From Pseudomonas sp. GM21 (lineage in GTDB: Bacteria > Pseudomonadota > Gammaproteobacteria > Pseudomonadales > Pseudomonadaceae), in the NCBI RefSeq assembly GCF_000282215.1, contig NZ_AKJS01000108.1, positions 1 to 46,640 of the forward strand: a DNA stretch of 46,640 bases. The letters are read 5' to 3'. The notes under the pieces are model-generated. The model was given only the letters and a program-made list of their open reading frames with translations, was not told the origin of the DNA and searched no databases. The first letter of the stretch is position 1. Each line of letters opens with the position of its first letter. A program made the translations under genes and the position numbers. Positions 1 to 7,832 of the stretch are shown piece after piece.

Positions 1-22
1 GCTTGCCCGCGATGGCGATTTA

Positions 23-391
23 TCAGGCGCTACGAGACGCCCGGACCAGACGCAGTCCCGCAATCACCACCGCAAAAACAGCCAGCGTCGTGTTGTACAA
101 CGCCAACGCCGGAAACCCGAACACCAGCGCCAGCACCGCCAGCCACCAGCCTGTCTGGCCCGGCAGCACGAAGCCGAGCACCGCTGCCGCGATCGCTGCC
201 CAACCCAACATATTGAAGTGAATCATCAAGCCCAGGTTCGAACGAACCGCACATTCCCAACGGCTCGCCTCGTCCACGCAAAGGCCCACCCACTGCGCAT
301 CCTCCATAAAGCCATAACGCGCGCCGTAACTGGCAGCCAGCCATAAAGGCAACAAAACGAGTAGTAAAACCACCGACAGACGACGGGACAT
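23..391 (-). CDS. small integral membrane protein, unknown function
   Basis: A 122-residue hydrophobic protein that I do not recognise. Four likely membrane segments lie near residues 5-22, 52-76, 81-98 and 100-114. The loop between the first two carries two cysteines (C38 and C47), a possible disulfide if that loop is periplasmic. The start at 391 is preferred to the in-frame ATG at 403 because a GGAG ribosome site sits about 9 bases upstream of it. The gene is divergent from the hydrolase at 613, so the 392-612 gap probably holds both promoters. No domain or partner can be assigned. Confidence 0.7.
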   Translation of the reverse strand: MSRRLSVVLLLVLLPLWLAASYGARYGFMEDAQWVGLCVDEASRWECAVRSNLGLMIHFNMLGWAAIAAAVLGFVLPGQTGWWLAVLALVFGFPALALYNTTLAVFAVVIAGLRLVRASRSA

Positions 392-612
392 GAAACACTC
401 CAATAGGCGAAAACGGCGGCCAGCTTAATCCCCCGACTGCGGTATGCAAACGTAAGCAACAAAAACTGGTCACGAAATCGCTTCAAAGTGTATCGTCCAG
501 CTACTATTACCGGAAACAAGCCTCTTTGGTGCCGATGCGTGGCACTTTGGCGCAGCCTCGATGGTCATAGCCTGCGAACTTCATTCGGCACCTTATTCTA
601 AGGGATCTAGTC

Positions 613-1911
613 ATGCTCCGTTCCTTGCGCTTCGCCGCCCTTTTTGGCGGCCTTATATTGAGTGCGTCCGCACTGGCGGTCGATGTAGACGCCGCCGGTT
701 ATGGCTACCCCTTGACCAACCCGTTCGAGGCGACCATCGCCACGACACCTCCAGACCTGCGTCCGGAATTGCCGCGGGACGAAGACATTGATCAGGAGGA
801 TCGCACCATCTCGCTGCGCCCGGAACGCGAGTTCGAACTGCCCGACAACTTCTGGGCTGTAAAGAAGCTCACCTACCGCATCGCGACGCAGGATAAAGCC
901 GCACCGCTGATCTTTCTGATTGCCGGCACCGGCGCACGCTATGACAGCAGCCACAACGAATACCTGAAAAAGCTCTACTACCAGGCCGGCTACCATGTGG
1001 TGCAGCTGTCGTCGCCGACCAGCTTCGACTTCATGAGCGCCGCCTCGCGCTTCGCCACTCCGGGCGTCAGCAAGGAGGACGCCGAAGACCTGTATCGGGT
1101 GATGCAGGCCGTGCGGGCACAACATCCAAAACTGCCCGTCACCGATTACTACTTGACCGGTTACAGCCTGGGCGCCCTGGACGCGGCGTTTGTCGCACAC
1201 CTGGACGAGACACGCCGCAGCTTCAACTTCAAGAAAGTCTTGCTCCTCAACCCGCCGGTCAACCTGTACACCTCGATAACCAACCTGGACAAGCTGGTCC
1301 AGACCGAGGTCAAGGGCATTAATTCCAGCACTACGTTTTACGAAGTAGTGCTGAACAAACTGACCCGCTACTTCCAGGAGAAAGGCTACATCGACCTCAA
1401 CGATGCCCTGCTCTATGACATCCAGCAGTCCAAGGAGCACCTGACCAACGAACAGATGGCCATGCTGATCGGCACGTCTTTCCGCTTTTCGTCGGCCGAC
1501 ATTGCCTTCACCTCGGATCTGATCAACCGTCGCGGCCTGATCACACCACCGAAATTCCCGATCACAGAAGGCACCAGCCTCACGCCGTTCCTCAGGCGTG
1601 CACTGCAGTGCGACTTCGACTGCTACATCACCGAACAGGTCATCCCCATGTGGCGTGCCCGCACCGACGGCGGCAGCCTGCTGCAACTGATCGACCAGGT
1701 GAGCCTCTACGCCCTCAAGGATTACCTGCACAACAGCCCGAAAATCGCCGTCATGCACAACGCCGACGACGTGATCCTTGGCCCTGGCGACCTCGGTTTC
1801 CTGCGCAAGACATTCGGTAATCGCTTGACCGTTTATCCGTACGGCGGCCATTGCGGCAACCTTAACTACCGCGTCAACAGCGACGCCATGCTGGAGTTCT
1901 TCCGTGGCTAA
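613..1911 (+). CDS. exported alpha/beta-hydrolase-like protein upstream of mlaA
   Basis: A 432-residue protein with a signal peptide (residues 1-22, cut after an ALA motif). The mature part has an alpha/beta-hydrolase layout: FLIAGTGA near residues 101-108 as oxyanion region, the nucleophile elbow GYSLGA with Ser185, a late Asp in a NADDVILGPGD stretch, and a late His in YGGHCGN. Pseudomonad homologues are, as I recall, sometimes labelled serine/threonine protein kinase, but no kinase motif is visible. An AAGGGA ribosome site precedes the ATG. Its stop overlaps the mlaA start by 8 bases, so the two are translationally coupled. A periplasmic lipase or esterase working with MlaA is an inference; the substrate is unknown. 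Confidence 0.75.
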   Translation: MLRSLRFAALFGGLILSASALAVDVDAAGYGYPLTNPFEATIATTPPDLRPELPRDEDIDQEDRTISLRPEREFELPDNFWAVKKLTYRIATQDKAAPLIFLIAGTGARYDSSHNEYLKKLYYQAGYHVVQLSSPTSFDFMSAASRFATPGVSKEDAEDLYRVMQAVRAQHPKLPVTDYYLTGYSLGALDAAFVAHLDETRRSFNFKKVLLLNPPVNLYTSITNLDKLVQTEVKGINSSTTFYEVVLNKLTRYFQEKGYIDLNDALLYDIQQSKEHLTNEQMAMLIGTSFRFSSADIAFTSDLINRRGLITPPKFPITEGTSLTPFLRRALQCDFDCYITEQVIPMWRARTDGGSLLQLIDQVSLYALKDYLHNSPKIAVMHNADDVILGPGDLGFLRKTFGNRLTVYPYGGHCGNLNYRVNSDAMLEFFRG

Positions 1912-2692
1912 ATACCTCCTGCTAATCGCCGCGTTACTCTGTGCAGGCGTCGCCAATGCCGACAACAGCAAAGCCAACGCGCCTGTTGTGGTCGACAGTG
2001 ACGGCTTCAAGGAGCCGCTGAGCAAACTCAAATTCAACCCAGGGCTGGATCAGCGCGAGTTCGAACGCTCAACGCTCAACGCACTTAACGTCTACGACCC
2101 ACTGGAAGAGTGGAACCGTCGGGTTTATCACTTCAACTACCGCTTCGATCAATGGGTGTTCCTGCCCGTAGTCGACGGCTATCGCTATATCACGCCAAGC
2201 TTCCTGCGCACCGGCGTCAGCAACTTCTTCAACAACCTCGGTGATGTGCCGAACCTTGTGAACAGCCTGTTGCAGTTCAAAGGCAAGCGCTCGATGGAAA
2301 CCACTGGGCGCCTGCTGCTCAACACCACCATCGGCATCGCCGGCCTGTGGGACCCGGCCACCGCCATGGGCCTAAAGCGTCAAAACGAAGACTTCGGTCA
2401 GACGCTCGGGTTCTACGGTGTACCGGGCGGCGCCTACTTCGTCCTGCCCATTATCGGGCCGTCCAACATCCGCGACACCGGCGGCCTGGCGGTGGACTTC
2501 ACCGTAGAGTCGGCGATCAACTTCCTGAACGTGGCTGAAGTCAGCTCCAACCACCCTGAAGTCTGGATCCTGCGCGGTATCGACAAACGCAACCAGACCA
2601 ACTTCCGTTATGGCCAGTTGAACTCCCCGTTCGAGTACGAGAAAGTGCGATTCGTGTACACCGAGGCACGCAAGTTGCAGATCGCCGAGTAA
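1904..2692 (+). CDS. mlaA: MlaA/VacJ family phospholipid-transport protein
   Basis: MlaA is the outer-membrane part of the Mla system, which removes misplaced phospholipids from the outer leaflet and passes them to periplasmic MlaC. This 262-residue protein has the family core: YDPLEEWNRRVYHFNYRFD, FFNNLGDVPNLVNSLLQ, and the segment around GQTLGFYGVPGGAYFVLPIIGPS. Translation starts at GTG 1904, inside the end of the hydrolase gene. The N-terminus is a signal peptide, but the only cysteine (C13) is preceded by Leu-Leu, which is not a normal lipobox. Cleavage at ANA-DN by signal peptidase I looks more likely. The rest of the mla operon is not nearby. A strong terminator follows. Confidence 0.92.
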   Translation: MAKYLLLIAALLCAGVANADNSKANAPVVVDSDGFKEPLSKLKFNPGLDQREFERSTLNALNVYDPLEEWNRRVYHFNYRFDQWVFLPVVDGYRYITPSFLRTGVSNFFNNLGDVPNLVNSLLQFKGKRSMETTGRLLLNTTIGIAGLWDPATAMGLKRQNEDFGQTLGFYGVPGGAYFVLPIIGPSNIRDTGGLAVDFTVESAINFLNVAEVSSNHPEVWILRGIDKRNQTNFRYGQLNSPFEYEKVRFVYTEARKLQIAE

Positions 2693-2705
2693 ATCCGACG
2701 GCAAC

Positions 2706-2742
2706 AAAAAAGGCCATTCGATGTGAGTCGAATGGCCTTTTT
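2706..2742. terminator. bidirectional intrinsic terminator between mlaA and the yedI-like gene
   Basis: A perfect inverted repeat, AAGGCCATTCGA with its complement, encloses a short loop and is flanked by an A-run on the left and a T-run on the right. It can therefore end transcription of mlaA on the plus strand and of the convergent gene on the minus strand. Confidence 0.9.
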
Positions 2743-2785
2743 ACATTCCCGCCACACCACATCCCCTGCGGGATAGTGTCAGGTT

Positions 2786-3700
2786 CTAGCCTTTCAGCGC
2801 TTTCCAGATTTTGCTGGCGACCAGCACACCCGCCAGCACCACTGCCCCCGCGACAATCCCCGCCACCCCGTTCAGCAACGTCGGCACAATAAACCCGGCA
2901 CCGCCCGCCGCGGCACTGACGCTTTCGATCCAGTGATGAACCACCGGCACGCCGTGAGTCAGGATCCCGCCACCCACCAGGAACATGGCCGCAGTCCCAA
3001 TCACCGACAGGCTTTTCATCAAGTACGGAGCCGTTCGCAAAATCGCGCCACCGATGCTTTTGGCCAGCTGACCTGGCTTTTGGGACAACCACAAACCAAG
3101 GTCGTCGAGTTTGACGATGCCCGCCACCAGGCCATACACGCCGATGGTCATGATAATGGCAATGCCAGAGAGCACGATCACTTGCTGGGTCAGCGACGCA
3201 TCCGCCACGATGCCGAGGGTGATGGCGATGATTTCTGCCGAGAGGATGAAGTCGGTCCGCACTGCGCCCTTGATCTTGTCCTGTTCGAAGGCCACCAGAT
3301 CGACCGCTGGATCGGCCACCGCCTCAACCAGTTCCGCATGTTCGGCCTGGTCTTCAGCCTTGCTGTGCAGGAATTTGTGCGCGAGTTTTTCGAATCCTTC
3401 AAAGCACAGGTAAGCGCCGCCAACCATCAACAACGGCGTGACCAGCCATGGTATGAACGCGCTGATGGCCAATGCCGATGGCACCAGGATCAGTTTGTTG
3501 CGAAACGAGCCTTTGGCGACCGCCCAGACCACCGGGATTTCCCGATCGGCACGCACACCGCTGACCTGCTGGGCGTTGAGTGCCAGATCGTCGCCAAGCA
3601 CACCGGCGGTCTTTTGGGCGGCCATTTTGGTCATCAAGGCGACATCGTCGAGTACCGCGGCGATGTCGTCGAGCAGCACCAGCAAACTGCTTCCTGCCAT
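2786..3700 (-). CDS. DUF808/YedI family inner membrane protein
   Basis: A 304-residue polytopic protein whose opening (MAGSSLLVLLDDIAAVLDDVA) and the stretch MTKMAAQKTAGVLGDDLALN match the DUF808 (E. coli YedI) family as I know it. About six hydrophobic segments follow, with a charged cytoplasmic loop near residues 110-150 (HSKAEDQAEHAELVEAV). The molecular function of the family is not established. The start is supported by AAGGAAA upstream. The gene is convergent with mlaA and divergent from the TetR gene. Confidence 0.88.
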   Translation of the reverse strand: MAGSSLLVLLDDIAAVLDDVALMTKMAAQKTAGVLGDDLALNAQQVSGVRADREIPVVWAVAKGSFRNKLILVPSALAISAFIPWLVTPLLMVGGAYLCFEGFEKLAHKFLHSKAEDQAEHAELVEAVADPAVDLVAFEQDKIKGAVRTDFILSAEIIAITLGIVADASLTQQVIVLSGIAIIMTIGVYGLVAGIVKLDDLGLWLSQKPGQLAKSIGGAILRTAPYLMKSLSVIGTAAMFLVGGGILTHGVPVVHHWIESVSAAAGGAGFIVPTLLNGVAGIVAGAVVLAGVLVASKIWKALKG

Positions 3701-3834
3701 GAATCAGGTTTCCTTCTTGGATGAATGCCATGCAGCATAGCGCGACGGCACGCCACACGGGGCATTCTTGAGCGCCGCGCGAGCCCGGTGATACCATGCG
3801 CAACCGCCAGAACAGGCAAGGAACCCCTTGGTTT

Positions 3835-4440
3835 ATGAGCACTATCCGCGAGCGCAACAAAGAACTGATCCTGCGTGCCGCCAGTGAGGAATTTGCCGAC
3901 AAGGGCTTCGCTGCGACCAAAACCAGTGACATCGCGGCCAAGGCGGGGTTGCCCAAACCCAACGTCTACTACTACTTCAAATCCAAGGAAAACCTCTACC
4001 GCGAGGTCCTGGAAAGTATCATCGAGCCGATTCTGCAGGCCTCGACCCCGTTCAACGCAGACGGCGAGCCCAGCGAAGTGCTGAGCGGCTACATTCGCTC
4101 GAAAATCCGTATCTCCCGCGACTTGCCGTTCGCCTCGAAAGTGTTCGCCAGCGAAATCATGCACGGAGCTCCGCACTTGAGCCCTGACCTGGTCGAACAG
4201 CTCAACGGTCAGGCCAGACACAACATCGACTGCATCCAGACCTGGATCGACCGCGGCCAGATCGCCGCCATCGACCCCAACCACCTGATGTTCAGCATCT
4301 GGGCCGCGACCCAGACCTATGCCGACTTTGACTGGCAGATCACCGCTATTACCGGAAAAGCCAAGCTGGATGAGGCTGATTACGAGGCGGCGGCACAGAC
4401 GATAATTCGGTTGGTGCTCAAGGGGTGTGAGCCGGACTGA
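3835..4440 (+). CDS. TetR/AcrR family transcriptional regulator
   Basis: A 201-residue regulator. Residues about 5-55 form the TetR helix-turn-helix: ILRAASEEFADKGFAATKTSDIAAKAGLP, then NVYYYFKSKENLYREVL. The C-terminal ligand domain (SEVLSGYIRSKIRISRDLPFASKVFASEIMHGAP) resembles the RutR/YcdC type. ATG 3835 fits the family start; an in-frame ATG at 3796 would add 13 residues and has no better ribosome site. From memory, P. aeruginosa has a TetR gene at the same place beside glcG-gcl, so a link to glyoxylate, purine or pyrimidine use is plausible. No ligand or target is visible here. Confidence 0.9.
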   Translation: MSTIRERNKELILRAASEEFADKGFAATKTSDIAAKAGLPKPNVYYYFKSKENLYREVLESIIEPILQASTPFNADGEPSEVLSGYIRSKIRISRDLPFASKVFASEIMHGAPHLSPDLVEQLNGQARHNIDCIQTWIDRGQIAAIDPNHLMFSIWAATQTYADFDWQITAITGKAKLDEADYEAAAQTIIRLVLKGCEPD

Positions 4441-4458
4441 TACACCGCGGTGTATTTA

Positions 4459-4528
4459 TCGCTAGCAGGCTAGCTCCCACAGGGATTGTGTACACCGCAG
4501 ATCCATGTGGGAGCTAGCCTGCTAGCGA
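4459..4528. repeat. REP doublet (REPIN) on the left of the RAYT gene
   Basis: Two head-to-head copies of a 23-base REP, TCGCTAGCAGGCTAGCTCCC-ACA at 4459-4481 and its inverse at 4506-4528, separated by 24 bases. Each copy is itself imperfectly palindromic. The same REP variant (TAGC rather than GAGC) flanks the other side of the transposase gene. Confidence 0.92.
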
Positions 4529-4549
4529 TGAAGAGAACTCGATTTCAGC

Positions 4550-5008
4550 TCAAACCCAGATAGCATCCCACAGCGGATAGTCGCCTAGCTTTTCAACCAG
4601 GCCAGACCGCAATGGGTTGGCCACGACATATCGCGCCACCTTCACCAGATCTTCCTCTCGCCGCAGTACCCGGTCATGAAAGCCTTTCTGCCAAAGTGTG
4701 ACCTTGCGGCCGGTAAATTGATTTACCGTTTTGGTGCTCATTGATTTGGTTTTCTGCATGAGGTCAGCCAATGATCCCTGCTGCAGTTCAACCAACCAAT
4801 GAAAATGATCGGGCATGACAACCCAGGCCAATGATTTGGCCGTACCTTGATTTTGAGCGCAGCGAAATTGATAAACCACCGCCCTACCCAAGGTGAAGTC
4901 TTTGAATATTGGTTTTCGGTCGTGTGTATTGGTGGTTAGCAGGTAAATCCGATTGGATTCGGTATAACGGCCGATGCGCAAGCGATTTGAGGCGGGTAGA
5001 TCAGGCAT
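4550..5008 (-). CDS. REP-associated tyrosine transposase (RAYT)
   Basis: A 152-residue single-domain protein of the Y1/HUH transposase superfamily. MPDHFHWLVEL carries the metal-binding HUH motif (H68-F-H70), WQKGFHDR (about 106-113) is the typical RAYT block, and VARYVVANPLRSGLV supplies the catalytic tyrosine Y127. RAYTs nick and join single-stranded REP sequences and are thought to spread REPs around pseudomonad genomes. They are usually single-copy, domesticated genes. This gene has REP doublets on both sides (4459-4528 and 5107-5179), the expected arrangement. An AAGGA ribosome site lies just before ATG 5008. The reading frame looks intact. Confidence 0.93.
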   Translation of the reverse strand: MPDLPASNRLRIGRYTESNRIYLLTTNTHDRKPIFKDFTLGRAVVYQFRCAQNQGTAKSLAWVVMPDHFHWLVELQQGSLADLMQKTKSMSTKTVNQFTGRKVTLWQKGFHDRVLRREEDLVKVARYVVANPLRSGLVEKLGDYPLWDAIWV

Positions 5009-5106
5009 TCCTTTGCCCTTGCATGATTAATTAATGAAGAAGGCTAGACCTGATTTCACCCAAGGGCGGGGCAGACATTTAGCTGGATGTGTCTGGTAGT
5101 CCGCCA

Positions 5107-5179
5107 TCGCTAGCAGGCTAGCTCCCACACTGAATCTGTGGCGTACACAAATCCCCTGTGGGAGCCAGCCTGCTGGCGA
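5107..5179. repeat. REP doublet (REPIN) on the right of the RAYT gene
   Basis: A copy identical in its first 23 bases to the REP at 4459 (5107-5129), and an inverted copy at 5157-5179 with CCAGCCTGCTGG in place of CTAGCCTGCTAG. It completes the REP frame around the RAYT gene. Confidence 0.92.
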
Positions 5180-5204
5180 TGACGTTAGATCAATCCATAC
5201 AAAT

Positions 5205-5645
5205 TCAAGCAGCAACCCCAGCATCCGCCGTCAACCCCAGCGCCTCGATCGCATTGATCGCACATTGCTCATCCACATCCGATAGATCACCGCTAATCCC
5301 CACCGCCCCCAGCACGTTACCGCCCTGATCCCGAATCAGCACACCACCCGGTGCCGGCACTACGCTGCCCTGCCCCAGACTATTAAGGGCCGCAATAAAG
5401 GCCGGGCGTTGTTGCGCATCCAGCGCCAACAAGCGTGAGCCTTTGCCCAGCGCGATTGCGCCCCAGGCTTTGCCGATGGCGACCTGCGGGCGTAGCAGGC
5501 TGGCGCCGTCTTCGCGTTGCAGAGTGATCAGGTGCCCGCCGGCATCCAGTACCGCAATGGTCAATGGAGCCGCCGAGATTGCACGCCCTGCGCAAATGGC
5601 CTGATTGATCAGGTTGACTGCGACTTTCAAGGTTAAAGCGCTCAT
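5205..5645 (-). CDS. glcG: GlcG/HbpS family (DUF336) heme-binding-like protein
   Basis: A 146-residue protein of the GlcG/HbpS family. Recognisable parts are LAVLDAGGHLITLQREDGA, RPQVAIGKAWGAIALG, and the C-terminal GGVLIRDQGGNVLGAVGISGDLSDVDEQCAINAIEA. Family members are found beside glycolate, glyoxylate and propanediol genes; some bind heme, but the catalytic role is not settled. The start at 5645 is chosen over longer frames because GAGGA lies just upstream. The gene is divergent from gcl and shares with it a control region holding a TTGTATACAA palindrome, so co-regulation with the glyoxylate operon is likely. Gene naming follows family usage. Confidence 0.85.
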   Translation of the reverse strand: MSALTLKVAVNLINQAICAGRAISAAPLTIAVLDAGGHLITLQREDGASLLRPQVAIGKAWGAIALGKGSRLLALDAQQRPAFIAALNSLGQGSVVPAPGGVLIRDQGGNVLGAVGISGDLSDVDEQCAINAIEALGLTADAGVAA

Positions 5646-5738
5646 GGTGCCGTCCTCATTTTGTTTTTCGGAAAGCCGTTGGACTGCGCCGTTGTGCCGC
5701 AGACCGATGCAACAAATAGAACACAATGAACTATCTTT

Positions 5739-5748
5739 TTGTATACAA
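5739..5748. promoter_or_regulatory. candidate operator, palindrome TTGTATACAA, glcG side
   Basis: A perfect 10-base palindrome 94 bases upstream of the glcG start, repeated exactly at 5877-5886. The TTGTATACAA form is typical of operators bound by GntR-type repressors. A GntR-family repressor of gcl, GclR, has been reported for P. putida as I recall it. The regulator gene is not in this window, apart from the possibility of the TetR protein at 3835. Confidence 0.6.
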
Positions 5749-5832
5749 TAATTCTCGAAAAGCGCCACATGCGACGAAAAGCCACAGAAGATTGGGCTTC
5801 AGACGAATGAAACAAGCGCTTGAGAAAATGGA

Positions 5833-5861
5833 TTGACCTGCGCCGTCCGCCGTGAATACAC
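5833..5861 (+). promoter_or_regulatory. candidate gcl promoter
   Basis: TTGACC at 5833-5838 (near-consensus -35) is followed after 16-17 bases by AATACA/ATACAC at 5855-5861. The predicted transcript start, near 5868, would lie just upstream of the palindrome at 5877-5886. This is a motif match only. Confidence 0.4.
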
Positions 5862-5876
5862 TCTGCGCAAAGCCAC

Positions 5877-5886
5877 TTGTATACAA
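5877..5886. promoter_or_regulatory. candidate operator, palindrome TTGTATACAA, gcl side
   Basis: The second exact copy of TTGTATACAA, ending 26 bases before the gcl ATG. It lies immediately downstream of the candidate gcl promoter, a position suited to repression. Its centre is 138 bases from that of the first copy, so looping between two sites is possible. Confidence 0.6.
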
Positions 5887-5912
5887 TTACAAAACGTAAG
5901 AGGCACAAAACC

Positions 5913-7688
5913 ATGAGCAAAATGAGAGCAATCGAAGCCGCCGTTCTGGTGATGCGCCGTGAAGGGGTTGATACCGCTTTTGGCATCCCGGGCGCCGCGA
6001 TCAACCCGCTGTACTCCGCCTTGCAGAAGGTCGGTGGCATCGATCACGTCCTCGCTCGCCACGTTGAAGGCGCCTCGCACATGGCCGAGGGTTACACCCG
6101 CACCAAGGCCGGCAACATTGGCGTGTGCATCGGCACTTCCGGCCCTGCCGGTACGGACATGGTCACCGGGCTTTACAGCGCCTCGGCCGACTCGATCCCG
6201 ATCCTCTGCATCACCGGCCAGGCACCGCGGGCCCGTATGCACAAGGAAGATTTCCAGGCCGTCGACATCACCGCCATCGTCAAGCCAGTGACCAAGTGGG
6301 CAACCACGGTCATGGAACCGGGCCAGGTGCCTTACGCGTTCCAGAAAGCCTTCTACGAAATGCGCTCCGGCCGTCCAGGCCCGGTGCTGATCGACCTGCC
6401 GTTCGACGTGCAGATGGCGGAAATCGAATTCGACATCGACGCTTACCAACCCCTGCCGCTGGCCAAGCCGACTGCGAACCGCGTGCAAATCGAGAAGGCC
6501 CTGGCCATGCTCGATCAGGCTGAGCGCCCATTGCTGGTGGCCGGTGGCGGCATCATCAACGCCGACGCCAGCGACCTGCTGGTCGAGTTCGCCGAGCTCA
6601 CCGGCATTCCAGTCATTCCGACCCTGATGGGCTGGGGCACCATCCCGGACGATCACCCGTTGATGGTCGGCATGGTCGGTCTGCAAACCTCGCACCGCTA
6701 CGGCAACGCGACGATGCTCAAATCCGACCTGGTGCTGGGCGTCGGTAACCGTTGGGCCAACCGCCACACCGGCTCGATCGATGTGTACACCGAAGGCCGC
6801 AAGTTCATTCACGTCGACATCGAACCGACCCAGATCGGCCGCGTGTTCAACCCGGACCTGGGCATCGTCTCCGACGCTGCCGCCGCATTGACCGTGTTCA
6901 TCGAAGTCGCTCGCGAATGGCAAGCCGCCGGCAAGCTGAAAAACCGCAGCGCGTGGCTGCAAGACTGCCAGCAGCGCAAAGCCAGCCTGCACCGCAAGAC
7001 TCACTTCGACAACGTGCCGGTCAAGCCGCAGCGCGTCTATGAAGAGATGAACCAGGTGTTCGGCAAAGACACCTGCTACGTCAGCACCATCGGTCTGTCG
7101 CAGATTGCCGGCGCGCAGTTCCTGCACGTCTACAAGCCGCGTCACTGGATCAACTGCGGTCAGGCCGGCCCGCTGGGCTGGACCATTCCGGCGGCACTGG
7201 GCGTGGTCAAGGCCGATCCGACCCGCAAGGTCGTGGCGCTCTCGGGCGACTATGATTTCCAGTTCATGATCGAAGAATTGGCAGTGGGCGCGCAGTTCAA
7301 GCTGCCGTACATCCACGTTGTGGTAAACAATTCGTACCTGGGGCTGATTCGTCAGGCTCAGCGCGGTTTCGACATGGACTACTGCGTGCAACTGTCCTTC
7401 GATAACCTGAACGCTCCGGAACTCAACGGTTACGGTGTCGATCACGTCGCGGTGGCCGAAGGCCTCGGCTGCAAGGCACTGCGAGTGTTTGAACCGGCTC
7501 AGATCCAGCCTGCCCTGCGCAAGGCTCAAGAACTGATCGAAGAGTTCAAGGTACCGGTGATCGTCGAGATTATTCTGGAGCGCGTGACCAACATTTCCAT
7601 GGGCACCGAGATCAACGCCATCAACGAATTCGAAGACCTGGCGCTGGTCGGCAACGACGCACCAACGGCGATTTCGATGCTTGATTAA
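5913..7688 (+). CDS. gcl: glyoxylate carboligase (tartronate-semialdehyde synthase)
   Basis: Joins two glyoxylates into tartronate semialdehyde and CO2, using thiamine diphosphate and FAD. The 591-residue length is close to E. coli Gcl. The N-terminal TPP domain contains GIPGAAINPLYSAL and RHVEGASHMAEGY. Residue 51 is Val where most TPP enzymes have the catalytic Glu, a hallmark of Gcl. The central FAD-type domain spans about 190-330. The C-terminal pyrimidine-binding domain has ALSGDYDFQFMIEELAVGA with the GD...N metal motif (VVNNSYLGLIRQAQ). The start at 5913 follows AAGAGG. First gene of the gcl-hyi-glxR-ttuD-pyk cluster. Confidence 0.97.
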   Translation: MSKMRAIEAAVLVMRREGVDTAFGIPGAAINPLYSALQKVGGIDHVLARHVEGASHMAEGYTRTKAGNIGVCIGTSGPAGTDMVTGLYSASADSIPILCITGQAPRARMHKEDFQAVDITAIVKPVTKWATTVMEPGQVPYAFQKAFYEMRSGRPGPVLIDLPFDVQMAEIEFDIDAYQPLPLAKPTANRVQIEKALAMLDQAERPLLVAGGGIINADASDLLVEFAELTGIPVIPTLMGWGTIPDDHPLMVGMVGLQTSHRYGNATMLKSDLVLGVGNRWANRHTGSIDVYTEGRKFIHVDIEPTQIGRVFNPDLGIVSDAAAALTVFIEVAREWQAAGKLKNRSAWLQDCQQRKASLHRKTHFDNVPVKPQRVYEEMNQVFGKDTCYVSTIGLSQIAGAQFLHVYKPRHWINCGQAGPLGWTIPAALGVVKADPTRKVVALSGDYDFQFMIEELAVGAQFKLPYIHVVVNNSYLGLIRQAQRGFDMDYCVQLSFDNLNAPELNGYGVDHVAVAEGLGCKALRVFEPAQIQPALRKAQELIEEFKVPVIVEIILERVTNISMGTEINAINEFEDLALVGNDAPTAISMLD

Positions 7689-7702
7689 AATGACCTGAAA
7701 CC

Positions 7703-7805
7703 TGTAGTAGCTGCCGAGGCACGAGGCTGCGTTGCGTGTCCGCAGGACCGCCGTCGGGGGCCGCTTCGCAGCCCAACGCAGCCTCGTGCCTCGGCAGCTG
7801 CTACA
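7703..7805. repeat. long inverted repeat, family 2 (CTGCCGAGGCACGAGGCTGC)
   Basis: Arms of 32 bases (7703-7734 and 7774-7805) pair with one mismatch, enclosing 39 bases. The element fills the gcl-hyi gap. A relative sits at the right end of the window (46541 onward). It is different in sequence from the REP family and could form a strong RNA hairpin between two genes of one operon. Confidence 0.88.
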
Positions 7806-7832
7806 GGGCACCTATTTTTACGGGAGACCACC

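Noticed and set aside
4441..4454. Perfect 14-base palindrome TACACCGCGGTGTA directly after the TetR stop
   Set aside because: It lies downstream of the TetR gene, not in a promoter, and a half copy (GTACACCGCAGA) lies in the REP spacer. It looks like part of the repeat region rather than an operator or a terminator, as no T-run follows.
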